From: Fimbriimonadales bacterium | Lineage (GTDB): Bacteria > Armatimonadota > Fimbriimonadia > Fimbriimonadales > ATM1 | Direction: 5' to 3' | Length of the DNA: 64,000 bases | Assembly (NCBI GenBank): GCA_035559795.1 | Contig: DATMAR010000012.1 | Span: 248,001 to 312,000, forward strand | Shown: piece after piece, positions 29,433 through 37,727 of the stretch | Numbering within the stretch: position 1 is the stretch's first letter | How the letters are laid out: each line of letters opens with the position of its first letter | Notes under the pieces: generated by a model | Told to the model about the DNA's origin: nothing | The model's input: only the letters and a program-made list of their open reading frames with translations | The model's database searches: none | Translations under genes and position numbers: made by a program

Positions 29433-29461
29433 ATTATAGCCGAATTCTCGTGATAAGTCAA
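29433..29461 (-). promoter_or_regulatory. Sigma-70 promoter of the ribosomal superoperon
   Basis: The minus strand reads TTGACT (29456-29461), a 17-base spacer, then TATAAT (29433-29438): only one mismatch to the consensus -35, a perfect -10 and an ideal spacer. Transcription should start near 29426, about 165 bases before rpsL. It lies between the divergently placed gene ends of dtd and rpsL. Confidence 0.9.
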
Positions 29462-29471
29462 GTGCCTCTTA

Positions 29472-29933
29472 CTATGCTTGTGAGCATCTTCGAACTTTGG
29501 AATCCAAGATCAAGGTTACGGGACCCTCGTTCTCGAGAGCAATGAGCATATCCGCCCCATAAATCCCTACCTCGACGGGGATTCCATACTTCCGAAGTTC
29601 CTGTTCGCATCTTTCGAAGAGGCGCTTCCCCTCTTCGAAGGAGGCGGCTTCGATAAAACTCGGTCGGAGACCACGACTCAAATCCCCTGCAATAGTGAAG
29701 TTGCTCACGAGAAGTAGCGAACCTCCGACGTCGGTCAAAGAGAGGTTGATATTTCCGGCTTCGTCATCGAAAACCCTCAACCCTGCGAGCTTCGTAGCCA
29801 TCCAGACTGCGTCTTTTTCCGTGTCATCTTTAAGTACAGCGATGAGGGCTAAAAGACCTTTTCCAATTTCTGCAACTATACGCCCATCCACATTAACCGA
29901 GGCAGAACGCACTCGTTGCACGACTGCCTTCAC
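29472..29933 (-). CDS. dtd: D-aminoacyl-tRNA deacylase
   Basis: DTD hydrolyses D-aminoacyl-tRNAs (and Gly-tRNA-Ala) to keep D-residues out of proteins. The 153-residue protein has MKAVVQRVRSASVNVDG at the start, LLLVSNFTIAGDLSRGLRPSF (the catalytic S-x-F-T region, normally SQFTLxAD; here Gln is Asn), and the Gly-cisPro motif NEGPVTL near the C-terminus. It overlaps the RSH gene by four bases, an arrangement seen in Gram-positive relA-dtd pairs. Confidence 0.94.
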   Translation of the reverse strand: MKAVVQRVRSASVNVDGRIVAEIGKGLLALIAVLKDDTEKDAVWMATKLAGLRVFDDEAGNINLSLTDVGGSLLLVSNFTIAGDLSRGLRPSFIEAASFEEGKRLFERCEQELRKYGIPVEVGIYGADMLIALENEGPVTLILDSKVRRCSQA

Positions 29934-32173
29934 TTAGTCGCCTTTCCTCCGAATGTCCTCTGGATGCTAATCACATCCTGCATAACGCTTAGTTTGTTTA
30001 TCATGCTTTGGAGATGGTGGAGGTCGTGCACATCTACAGTTAGGTCAAGCAACGCAGTCTGGTTAGGTAAGGTGCGAATAGTAGCTGCGCTAACGTTAAT
30101 TTTCGTCTCGCTGAGGACACTGCTTATTTCCGCAAGCAAGCCTTGACGGTTTACCGTTTGCACTCGTAGGTTCACAGGGTAAAGGTTTTTTCCATCTCGA
30201 GGCCAATTCACGTTGACCACACGTTTAGGCTCCGACTCTGCGGTTTTTTGGAAATTCGGACACAGTTTCCGGTGAAGAATAATTCCTCGACCTTTCGAAA
30301 TAAATCCGACAGTTTCATCGCCAGGAACAGGCAAGCAGCATCTCGAACGTCGAAAAGCCACGTTATCCACATCCCCAGGAGCAAGCAGTACTTCTTGAGT
30401 AATTCCCCCCGGACGGATGGCTAATCCTGCTTTTCCCTCTCGTTTTCTTGCTTCTGCGGTAAGTTTGGCTATAACTCGTTGAACAGGAACGAGCCCTTCC
30501 CCTACTAAAGCCAAAAGAGTCTTCGCGTCGTTTTTATGCAAAGTGCGAGCGGTTTCTTCGAGCTTGGTTTCTGTGAGAATTGCTCTATGGTCAAGACCCA
30601 TAGATTTGAGTTCGCGTTCGAGTGCTTCCTTGCCGCGCTGAGCGTTCACCTCTTTATTCGCTTGCCTCAAGTAACCACGAATCTTTGCCCGCGCACTTGC
30701 GGTTTTTACGAATCGCAGCCAATCCACACTAGGTGAAGCATTGGCTCGGGTAATCACTTCGACGATATCTCCGTTATCGAGTTCGTAGTCCAAACGAACG
30801 ATTCGTCCGTTTACACGAGCACCTGCTGTGTGTAAACCGACGTTCGTGTGAACGCGAAATGCGAAGTCAATCGGAGTCGCGCCCCTCGGCAAATCAATGA
30901 CGTCCCCTTTCGGGGTGAAAGTGAAAACTTGTTCACCGAATAGGTCATTGCTAACGAGCGTAAGGAAGTCGGTTCCTCGTGAAGTTTCATTAGACCATTC
31001 GAAAATCTGTTGACGAAGCATATTGATTTTTGCTTGGTCGGTAGCAGAGAGTTTCCCTTTGTCACCCGGCTTATACTGCCAGTGAGAAGCGACGCCATAT
31101 TCCGCAGTCCGATGCATGTCGAAAGTGCGAATCTGCACTTCTAATGGTTCACCTCTCGGTCCTACGACTTTCGTGTGTAGAGACTGGTAGCCGTTAGGTT
31201 TCGCTTTAGCGATGTAATCGAAGAATAAACCGGGGATGGGCATCCATAACTCGTGAACGATGCCTAAAACTTTATAACAATCCGCCTCCGTATCCACGAT
31301 AATCCTTATTCCGAGCAAATCGTAAATTTCTTCGAATTCGAAGCCTTGAATCGCCATTTTCTGATAGATGCTGTATAGATGCTTCGGCCTTCCTGTAACT
31401 TCGAAATGATGATAGCCTGCTTGTTCGAGCCTTTCTTTGATCATCACTATGGCTTCATGAACTTCTTGCTCTCGGCTCGTGCGCGTTTTAGCGACTAATT
31501 CCGAAATTCGTTCGAATTCTTCAGGATAAAGAAATTTAAATGCCAAATCTTCTAACTGCCATTTGATTTGCCATATCCCGAGTCTCGCCGCCAGTGGTGC
31601 GTAAATTTCTAAAGTCTCTTGCGCAATTCTTTTTTGTGCTTCCTCGTCTAACACTTGCAGAGTTTGAAGGTTATGCAAACGGTCAGCGAGTTTAATCACC
31701 ATAACGCGGATATCCGTCGCCATAGCGATGAGCATTTTTTTCAGAGTCTCAGCGAAGCGCTCGCGTTTTTCCGCTGCCATGCGTTGTTCGCTCAATTTCG
31801 GAAGCGGAGGAAACTCTAACTTCGTTACCCCTTCGACTAAAGAAAGTACGCTTTCTCCGAAGTTTTCACGGATTTGCTCACGGGTTATCGGTGTATCTTC
31901 TATCAAATCATGCAAGAGGCCTGCGGCTATGGTATCCGTATCCATGTGCAGCTCGGCAAGGATCTTCGCGACTGCTAATGGATGCATCACATAAGGCTCG
32001 CCGGTTTTACGCGTTTGGCCACGATGCCCGATTTCAGCAAGGTAATACGCGCGACGAATCCTTTGCACATCCGCTTTGGGATGCTGCTCTCGAATCATGG
32101 AAAGAAGTTCTGTCAGATGCTCAGGCTCTTCCCAATCCGCAGGAATTACGAGTTTTTCGGCAGTCAGTGCTAT
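29930..32173 (-). CDS. Bifunctional (p)ppGpp synthetase/hydrolase (RelA/SpoT homologue), probable AUA start
   Basis: This is a full-length RSH enzyme that makes and degrades the alarmone (p)ppGpp. In order: an HD hydrolase domain with GLLHDLIEDT (active-site HD intact); a synthetase domain with GRPKHLYSIYQKM and EIYDLLGIRIIV; a TGS domain with DVIDLPRGATPIDFAFRVH; a conserved Cys region CCLPVPGDETVGF; and an ACT domain at the C-terminus. The first ATG (32098) would remove the helix ending EHLTELLS, which is conserved in RSH proteins. The only strong Shine-Dalgarno, AGGAGG at 32181-32186, lies seven bases from an in-frame ATA (32171-32173), so I take ATA as the start (747 residues). CTG at 32167 is the alternative. 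The upstream gene's stop overlaps this site. Confidence 0.9.
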   Translation of the reverse strand: MALTAEKLVIPADWEEPEHLTELLSMIREQHPKADVQRIRRAYYLAEIGHRGQTRKTGEPYVMHPLAVAKILAELHMDTDTIAAGLLHDLIEDTPITREQIRENFGESVLSLVEGVTKLEFPPLPKLSEQRMAAEKRERFAETLKKMLIAMATDIRVMVIKLADRLHNLQTLQVLDEEAQKRIAQETLEIYAPLAARLGIWQIKWQLEDLAFKFLYPEEFERISELVAKTRTSREQEVHEAIVMIKERLEQAGYHHFEVTGRPKHLYSIYQKMAIQGFEFEEIYDLLGIRIIVDTEADCYKVLGIVHELWMPIPGLFFDYIAKAKPNGYQSLHTKVVGPRGEPLEVQIRTFDMHRTAEYGVASHWQYKPGDKGKLSATDQAKINMLRQQIFEWSNETSRGTDFLTLVSNDLFGEQVFTFTPKGDVIDLPRGATPIDFAFRVHTNVGLHTAGARVNGRIVRLDYELDNGDIVEVITRANASPSVDWLRFVKTASARAKIRGYLRQANKEVNAQRGKEALERELKSMGLDHRAILTETKLEETARTLHKNDAKTLLALVGEGLVPVQRVIAKLTAEARKREGKAGLAIRPGGITQEVLLAPGDVDNVAFRRSRCCLPVPGDETVGFISKGRGIILHRKLCPNFQKTAESEPKRVVNVNWPRDGKNLYPVNLRVQTVNRQGLLAEISSVLSETKINVSAATIRTLPNQTALLDLTVDVHDLHHLQSMINKLSVMQDVISIQRTFGGKATK

Positions 32174-32985
32174 TTCAATGCCTCCTTTTTAATTAACCAC
32201 GCAATCCCGCGTCGTTCTCCCACCTTGGCGGCAACCAACAGCCTGCCGTCGAAAGTCCAATCCATGAAGCAAACCTGAGCGCCTACCTGCCTCGGGGGAG
32301 ACCAAAGGACTCGCAAATCCCCTGCCCGATTTAGTCTACACACAGCCCCGTTCACGAACGTAATCAAATCTCCCTGCGGCGTCACCAGTATGCGACTCGA
32401 AGAAAGATTTCGGACAAACGTTTTTTTCTTATCTAAGCCCACATAATATAGTTTGCCTTGTTCATCTAATAAATAAAAATCCCCTTTCGGAAGTGGCGCA
32501 ATATCCAACATCGTATAGTGAGAAAATTCTTTACCATTCGGGAGCAAGAGGGGTTCGACTTCAGAACTGTCGTTAGTTTTTCTAAAGACCATCCCGGACG
32601 GGAAAAAGAACCATAAATTTCCTTGCGAATCTATTCGCATTCCATGCGGCATTTTTACATTCGTTTTCCATTCTATGCTTCCATTCTTTCGCAACGAATA
32701 AAGACTCTCCCCATCATAGTCCAGAACGAACATTCCATTCTTCGTAGGAATAATGTCCAGGTCTCCTTTAAACTGGGGGGGATAATACGATTTCAAGACG
32801 AGTTTTCCTTGCTGAATCTTATAAACACCTACCCTACTCGTCTTCGTGCGGTCATCGAATGTTCCGAATAAAACATCGCCATTTCTTTCCAAAGCCAAGC
32901 CACGAAGGGGGTCGTCAGGAAGTTCGAATTGCGCTTCGACTGCGCTCATCTGAATAAAAGCGAAAAAGGACAAAGTTAAAATCAA
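32170..32985 (-). CDS. Secreted beta-propeller-like protein of unknown function
   Basis: The protein has 271 residues and a signal peptide (MILTLSFFAFIQMSAVEA). The mature part has several blade-like repeats of the NHL/SMP-30 kind: GLALERNGDVLFGTFD, GMRIDSQGNLWFFFPSG, ILVTPQGDLITFVNGAVCRL, WTFDGRLLVAAKVGE. No catalytic motif is visible. Translation likely starts at TTG 32985, which overlaps the kdsB stop and has GAGGTGG upstream. Its end overlaps the start of the RSH gene and contains that gene's Shine-Dalgarno, so the two are coupled. Confidence 0.7.
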   Translation of the reverse strand: MILTLSFFAFIQMSAVEAQFELPDDPLRGLALERNGDVLFGTFDDRTKTSRVGVYKIQQGKLVLKSYYPPQFKGDLDIIPTKNGMFVLDYDGESLYSLRKNGSIEWKTNVKMPHGMRIDSQGNLWFFFPSGMVFRKTNDSSEVEPLLLPNGKEFSHYTMLDIAPLPKGDFYLLDEQGKLYYVGLDKKKTFVRNLSSSRILVTPQGDLITFVNGAVCRLNRAGDLRVLWSPPRQVGAQVCFMDWTFDGRLLVAAKVGERRGIAWLIKKEALK

Positions 32986-33707
32986 GAAACCACCTCTCGT
33001 AAAAAATTTTCTGCAATCTTTGCTTGTTCGGGGGTATCCACGCTAACGCGCGTTCCTCGTGCATAGGACATTTGTATCTTTACGCCATGTTCTAAAAAGC
33101 GCAATTGCTCGAGTTTTTCAGCGCGCTCCAATGGTGTGGGCTCCCATCGAGAAAACTTCTCCAATATATCGGATGTATAAGCATACACACCGATGTGCTT
33201 TTTCATCGGAAAATTGTTTTCTGCTCTGCGAAATGGAATGAGCGAGCGAGAAAAATACAACGCGCAATCCTCGAGGTCTGTTACGACTTTGACGACGGAG
33301 GAATCGTTTTCTTCCTCTCGAGTGAGCCAATCGTAAACGCTGCTCATTTCTCTCGACTCATGAAAAAGGGGCTCTGCACATGCGTCAATAGTTTCCGAAG
33401 CGATTAGTGGTTCATCCCCTTGCACATTGACATACGCAGCCTTGCCTAACAATTTCGCCACCTCGGCTATCCTGTCCGTTCCCGTTTCATGGTCAGAGCG
33501 CGTTCGAATGCACTCAGCCCCGAATTTTTTAGCCGCTTGCAGAATTTCTTCATCGGGTGTGGCAATAAACACCGCTTTGGGAAATTTTGCTTTTCTTGCA
33601 GCTTCGTAAACCCACCGCACCATAGGCTTCCCTGCCAATAAAACCAATGGCTTTCCTGGAAACCTCGTGCTACCCATTCGAGCGGGAATGACAGCAATGA
33701 CATCCAT
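32982..33707 (-). CDS. kdsB: 3-deoxy-manno-octulosonate cytidylyltransferase (CMP-Kdo synthetase)
   Basis: KdsB makes CMP-Kdo from CTP and Kdo for the inner core of lipopolysaccharide. The 241 residues are typical: VIAVIPARMGSTRFPGKPL (nucleotide site), RTRSDHETGTDRIAEV, YVNVQGDEPLI and a C-terminal KIQMSYARGTRVSVDTPEQ. It tells us that the organism has an outer membrane with Kdo-containing LPS. It is followed by, and coupled to, the beta-propeller-like gene. Confidence 0.94.
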   Translation of the reverse strand: MDVIAVIPARMGSTRFPGKPLVLLAGKPMVRWVYEAARKAKFPKAVFIATPDEEILQAAKKFGAECIRTRSDHETGTDRIAEVAKLLGKAAYVNVQGDEPLIASETIDACAEPLFHESREMSSVYDWLTREEENDSSVVKVVTDLEDCALYFSRSLIPFRRAENNFPMKKHIGVYAYTSDILEKFSRWEPTPLERAEKLEQLRFLEHGVKIQMSYARGTRVSVDTPEQAKIAENFLREVVS

Positions 33708-33743
33708 AAATTTATCTTACACAGATTGAATCCCGCCTTTAGA

Positions 33744-35870
33744 CTATCCGACGATTTTAGGTGTAGATTTCGGGCTTTCTTCCACGAGTGTATTTTCTCC
33801 GGGGAGCAAATCTACTTGGATTTTCCATACACCCCCCAGGTCAACAATTTTCACCATCTCCTTCGACAGAACGTCGGCTACGAAACGCTCAGGTATGTCG
33901 AAAGTAAATGTGAGAGGTTCTGAACAGGTCAGCGATAGATAAACCAGCCGCCCCTCTTCGAAACGAATTGCAGCAGAGACACCGCGACTAAGTCTCAGTC
34001 CTCTAAAATGAAATGTCTGTAGACTTTGCGGTACGGCAGGAAGGAGATGCTCTCCGTTGTCGTCTACGCGTGCAAACATCCAATGAAGCGCAGTAAGCCA
34101 AGCCCCACAGCCTGTGGTGAACCAAGGGACTACCGGCTGTCCCTCGCGATCGAGATGTTCATTAGGAGATAAAAATTGTCCGGCAGACTCGGGCGCTAAT
34201 TTCAAACATTCCCATAACTCCTCGGTATTTCCTAAAACGCCATGACACATTCCCAAATGCCCAGCCGTCCAAATCCAACTCGTGCCTTCATAAACTTCGT
34301 TGAAGCCCGGACGGAAACCTTTTCCACCTTTCATGGTTTCGTGCACGGTTTTCACGCTATTCTTTGCAAATTCACTTCCTTCATCGCAGAAAAATGGCAC
34401 GACGTAACCAATGATGGATGAGTGTAGAGGTTTGCCGTCGGTAATTGCGTATCTGCGCGATGAGAGGTCGACAGGAAAGTTTTGCCTTAGTTGCTTTGCA
34501 TAAGAATCCCAGCGCATTCGTACTTCTCTATCCACACCGAGTCTCCTCGCAGCCTCGCATGCTCTATCGAAAACGAAAGTTGCCGCTGCCATCGTAAACG
34601 GTCCTTTCGAAACTTGCCCTACGGACTCATCGAAATCCGTACATGCTTTCGTTTGCAGTGCTCCTTTTTCGTCTCGTTCGAGCATCACATTCTCGAAATA
34701 GCGAGCGATTTGCTTGAGAACCGGATAAAACTCTTCTAAAGTTTCGATTTTTCTATCATAAAGCCATAAGTTCCAAGCACATGCAGCGATTAGACCTAAA
34801 TGGAATCGTTCGCTATACCAATGCCCGTGAGGGTCTCTTTCCTCTCCTGTTTCGGTAGAACTCCAGGGGTAGAGAGCGCCTAATCCTCGTCCACGCTGTA
34901 TTGCAGAGGGCAAGGTCGTAAGCCGAAAATAAGGAACCCTTTTTGCCAAATCCTCGTGCCCCCCCGAAAGAAGAGCGTTGAAAGGATAATACTCGTCATG
35001 AAAGGCTCCACCCCCCCAGTGCTGATGAGTGAGTGAAGGAGGAATCGACCAGGGCGTTGCTTGGCTCGCAATCGTGTATAAAGAAATTTCCCGAAAAGCA
35101 TCTACCCTTTCTTCTCCTGTAAAAAGTTCGCTTTTCGCCCAAAATTGCCTCCATGCTTGCACGTGCTTGTTCATTTGCTCCTCGTATTTTTCTAAAGAAA
35201 ACAAATCTTGATATTCTAAACGGTCGCTGATTCCGAATACACACCGAATAACGACTTCTTCCCCAGGCTCGATGACTTTGTCTATATTCAAGGTTGCACT
35301 CGTTTCATCGTAAACCCAATAGTCTTCGTTGGATAAAAGCCATAAAACTCCGAGGTTATCATGCGTTTCCCAATCGAAATAGGGAAACGATAAGTCACGA
35401 TTTCTTTCGACTTTAATTCCACCTGGAAATCCTCTTTCTCCGAACTCGTACGAAAGAAGCATCAATACGCGAACTTCTCTCGTTGAATGATTGCTTAACC
35501 TGGTCTCTGCGACAAAGCAATTGCGATGAGCGAGCACACAACTCTTCGTAGATTCCAAAAGCGTTTCGTACATGAGCCTCGTTCGCAACTCTGCATATTC
35601 CGTGTGCAAGGTTTGGGCGTGCTCTAAAAGTCTCGGTTCTTCTCCATCTACCCAAAGCGTCCTTCGCAATGTCCCGAAAGAAACGAGCGGATGATGCGCC
35701 CCACTCAAACGCCTTCCCGCAACGACGAACTCCTGTAAAAAAGCCAAATGCTCTTCCCACTCTCGCGGGTCGTCATGGAAGCCTGTCCTTCCAACCATTG
35801 TCGCCAGTCGACCGTTTCCTAAAAGAACCGGTACAGGTCTATCGGCATTAATTTTCGAGTCGAACTGCAT
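33744..35870 (-). CDS. Six-hairpin glycosidase (GH65/GH95-clan-like)
   Basis: This 708-residue protein has the architecture of family GH65-type enzymes: an N-terminal beta-sandwich (about 1-260), a linker, an (alpha/alpha)6 barrel (about 270-640), and a small C-terminal beta domain. The barrel has HQHWGGGAFHDEYYPFNALLSGG, then GLGALYPWSSTETGEE, which resembles the GH65 motifs (WDTEiF... and GAxYPW). The region TDFDESVGQVSKGPFTMAAA holds candidate acidic residues where GH65 has its catalytic acid; I cannot confirm the catalytic Glu. No signal peptide is seen, so it is probably a cytoplasmic phosphorylase or hydrolase of an alpha-linked disaccharide. A 36-base gap separates it from kdsB. Confidence 0.65.
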   Translation of the reverse strand: MQFDSKINADRPVPVLLGNGRLATMVGRTGFHDDPREWEEHLAFLQEFVVAGRRLSGAHHPLVSFGTLRRTLWVDGEEPRLLEHAQTLHTEYAELRTRLMYETLLESTKSCVLAHRNCFVAETRLSNHSTREVRVLMLLSYEFGERGFPGGIKVERNRDLSFPYFDWETHDNLGVLWLLSNEDYWVYDETSATLNIDKVIEPGEEVVIRCVFGISDRLEYQDLFSLEKYEEQMNKHVQAWRQFWAKSELFTGEERVDAFREISLYTIASQATPWSIPPSLTHQHWGGGAFHDEYYPFNALLSGGHEDLAKRVPYFRLTTLPSAIQRGRGLGALYPWSSTETGEERDPHGHWYSERFHLGLIAACAWNLWLYDRKIETLEEFYPVLKQIARYFENVMLERDEKGALQTKACTDFDESVGQVSKGPFTMAAATFVFDRACEAARRLGVDREVRMRWDSYAKQLRQNFPVDLSSRRYAITDGKPLHSSIIGYVVPFFCDEGSEFAKNSVKTVHETMKGGKGFRPGFNEVYEGTSWIWTAGHLGMCHGVLGNTEELWECLKLAPESAGQFLSPNEHLDREGQPVVPWFTTGCGAWLTALHWMFARVDDNGEHLLPAVPQSLQTFHFRGLRLSRGVSAAIRFEEGRLVYLSLTCSEPLTFTFDIPERFVADVLSKEMVKIVDLGGVWKIQVDLLPGENTLVEESPKSTPKIVG

Positions 35871-35984
35871 TTTCTTATCTCTGCTTAGATTTTAGGTCTT
35901 CTACCACACCCGAGGGAGCGGGATGTTTTCCAAAATATTTTTATACGACCTTCTTTCATAGATAAATCCAAGGTAAAAACCGGA

Positions 35985-36506
35985 TTGTTGACTGAGTCAT
36001 TTTCCAGAATTCTCGAGGAAACTCGTTACCTCGACGCGAGCCGTGTGCGCCTTTGGTACCCGTCTCAAAACGCTCGCCCTCGATGCGAGATAAAAGACGA
36101 AGTGTGTTTTCTCGAAGTAAAAGCATACCGCTGCTTCCCCTTGACGCACCCGGATGATTTTATTAGTCTGCGAGACCACACCGATAAAGAAATTGGCATA
36201 TTGCGAAATTTGTCGAGCATGGATGTCGCCTCGAGAGCCGTGCTGGAAGCCGAGCTAGACCGAAAATACTTCACTCCACTCATCGAAAAAATCCATTCCT
36301 TAGTACCGGACGCTTCCATGTGGATCTGGGATGTCGAAACACAGAGAGGTCGGATAAAGTTTTATTTGCGAGGGGTTCGAGATTCCATCCATGAGGTAGC
36401 GCCGAGACGGTGGCAGATTTTCAGTATGGATGGACAGCGCTACGAAATCCGTGACCTCGAGAAACTCGATGCAAAAAGCCGTGCACTTTTTGAGTCGCTT
36501 TTCTAA
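35985..36506 (+). CDS. DUF1854 family protein
   Basis: The 173-residue protein matches the DUF1854 pattern: YRCFPLTHPDDFISLRDHTDKEIGIL, a middle helix ASRAVLEAELDRKYFTPLIEKI, then DVETQRGRIKFYLRGVRDSIHE and a C-terminal DGQRYEIRDLEKLDAKSRALFE. It has no signal or membrane segment. In other bacteria members often sit next to an ABC-type transporter linked to cyanophycin metabolism; here the neighbour is comF, so that context is missing. The gene starts with ATG or the preceding TTG/GTG after TTG-ACTGAG; the start is not certain. Its last 38 bases overlap comF. Confidence 0.7.
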   Translation: MLTESFSRILEETRYLDASRVRLWYPSQNARPRCEIKDEVCFLEVKAYRCFPLTHPDDFISLRDHTDKEIGILRNLSSMDVASRAVLEAELDRKYFTPLIEKIHSLVPDASMWIWDVETQRGRIKFYLRGVRDSIHEVAPRRWQIFSMDGQRYEIRDLEKLDAKSRALFESLF

Positions 36507-37152
36507 TCTTGCGTGGGAACTCCTTTCTCCTTCGCATTGCCTTATTTGCCGCAAAATTCCCGAAAAAGCATTTTGTGACGATTGTTGGAATGCGCAAAAG
36601 AAACTTCCACAAGGATCTTGCGATAGATGCGGCATCGGAGAAATGGAAAATTGCGAGTTTTGTCGATGGATGAGAGAACTCGACTATTTGCGTTCAGCAT
36701 ACGATTACGACGGTGTGGCAGGCGCTGCAGTTCGAATTTTCAAATATGAAAGACAAATGGCTTTAGCACCATTCCTTCGTGAGACAATACGAGCACTGAC
36801 TTTGGAAGTCCCTGAATTCGATATTATCGTTCCTGTTCCCATCCACTGGTCTCGTAGAACAGAGCGAGGATTCAATCAGGCAGAACTTTTATGCGAAGGG
36901 ATTTCAGAACTCGTAGACATGAATTTATTGGAACGTGTTCGCCCGACTCCACACCAGGCTCGCATGAAAGGAAAAGAAAGAGTGATGAAGTTGCGTGGTT
37001 CTTTTCGCGCAAAGCCATGTACAGGAAAGCGTGTGGTTATCGTGGATGACATCGTGACGAGTGGGGGAACTCTCGAAGCATGTGCTGAAGCATTGCGAGA
37101 AGCGGGTGCTCGCTGGGTGGGGGGGATCACCTACGCAAGAGAATTACCGTAA
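36469..37152 (+). CDS. comF: ComF-family phosphoribosyltransferase-like protein
   Basis: The protein has 227 residues. The N-terminal zinc-ribbon part has paired cysteines (CLIC, CDDC, CDRC, CEFC). The C-terminal type I PRTase fold has IIVPVPIHWSRRTERGFNQAELL and the PRPP loop VVIVDDIVTSGGTLEACAEAL. ComF helps DNA uptake in competent bacteria and has been linked to DNA processing with PriA/DprA; in non-competent species its role is unclear. I chose ATG 36469; an upstream ATG at 36430 would add 13 residues and enlarge the overlap with the preceding DUF1854 gene. Confidence 0.85.
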   Translation: MQKAVHFLSRFSNLAWELLSPSHCLICRKIPEKAFCDDCWNAQKKLPQGSCDRCGIGEMENCEFCRWMRELDYLRSAYDYDGVAGAAVRIFKYERQMALAPFLRETIRALTLEVPEFDIIVPVPIHWSRRTERGFNQAELLCEGISELVDMNLLERVRPTPHQARMKGKERVMKLRGSFRAKPCTGKRVVIVDDIVTSGGTLEACAEALREAGARWVGGITYARELP

Positions 37153-37181
37153 GGCTACTTTATCAGAAAAATCTTACATTT

Positions 37182-37718
37182 TTATGGTTCAGGCTCTAAA
37201 ATTCCATACGTCCCATCTTTACGCTTATACAAGACGGTAATGTCGCCGGTTTCGACATTCTCGAATACAAAGAAAGGATCGCCTAACAATTCCATCTCCA
37301 AAATCGCTTCTTCTGGAGACATAGGCTTTCGCTCGAATCTTTTTCTTTCTACAATCTGGTCTTTCCCAGCTTCTGATACTTCGATACCACTTTCTATAAG
37401 AGCGGGGGGGATTTTCGCCGTTCCCCGACGATGAGCATCCACTAATCTTTCTTTCAAATTTCGCAGACGCGCCTCTAAAATTTCGGACACTTTATCTATG
37501 CAAGCCCTGAGCGAAACGTCTTGCTCTTCCCCCCTCACGGTGAATTCGTCTGCATAGACCGTCACTTCGACTCGATGACGACCCCTTTGTTCATGATGCA
37601 CCAACTCCGCTTTAGTAGCCTTTTCGAAAAACCTTTCGAGTTTCGAAAGACGCTTCGATGCATATTCTCTATCTCTTTCTGGGACGGTTCCTTCTGCGCT
37701 TCGAATGATGAGTTCCAT
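37182..37718 (-). CDS. hpf: Ribosome hibernation promoting factor (long form)
   Basis: This long HPF has 178 residues. The N-terminal S30AE domain (about 1-98) starts MELIIRSAEGTVPERDREYASKRLSKLERFF and binds the A/P-site region of the 30S. A C-terminal dimerisation domain (about 122-178) follows, KPMSPEEAILEMELLGDPFFVFENVETGDITVLYKRKDG, which pairs 70S into 100S in stationary phase. It is the last gene of the transglutaminase-PIN-ispDF-hpf group. Confidence 0.94.
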   Translation of the reverse strand: MELIIRSAEGTVPERDREYASKRLSKLERFFEKATKAELVHHEQRGRHRVEVTVYADEFTVRGEEQDVSLRACIDKVSEILEARLRNLKERLVDAHRRGTAKIPPALIESGIEVSEAGKDQIVERKRFERKPMSPEEAILEMELLGDPFFVFENVETGDITVLYKRKDGTYGILEPEP

Positions 37719-37727
37719 ATGATTTTC

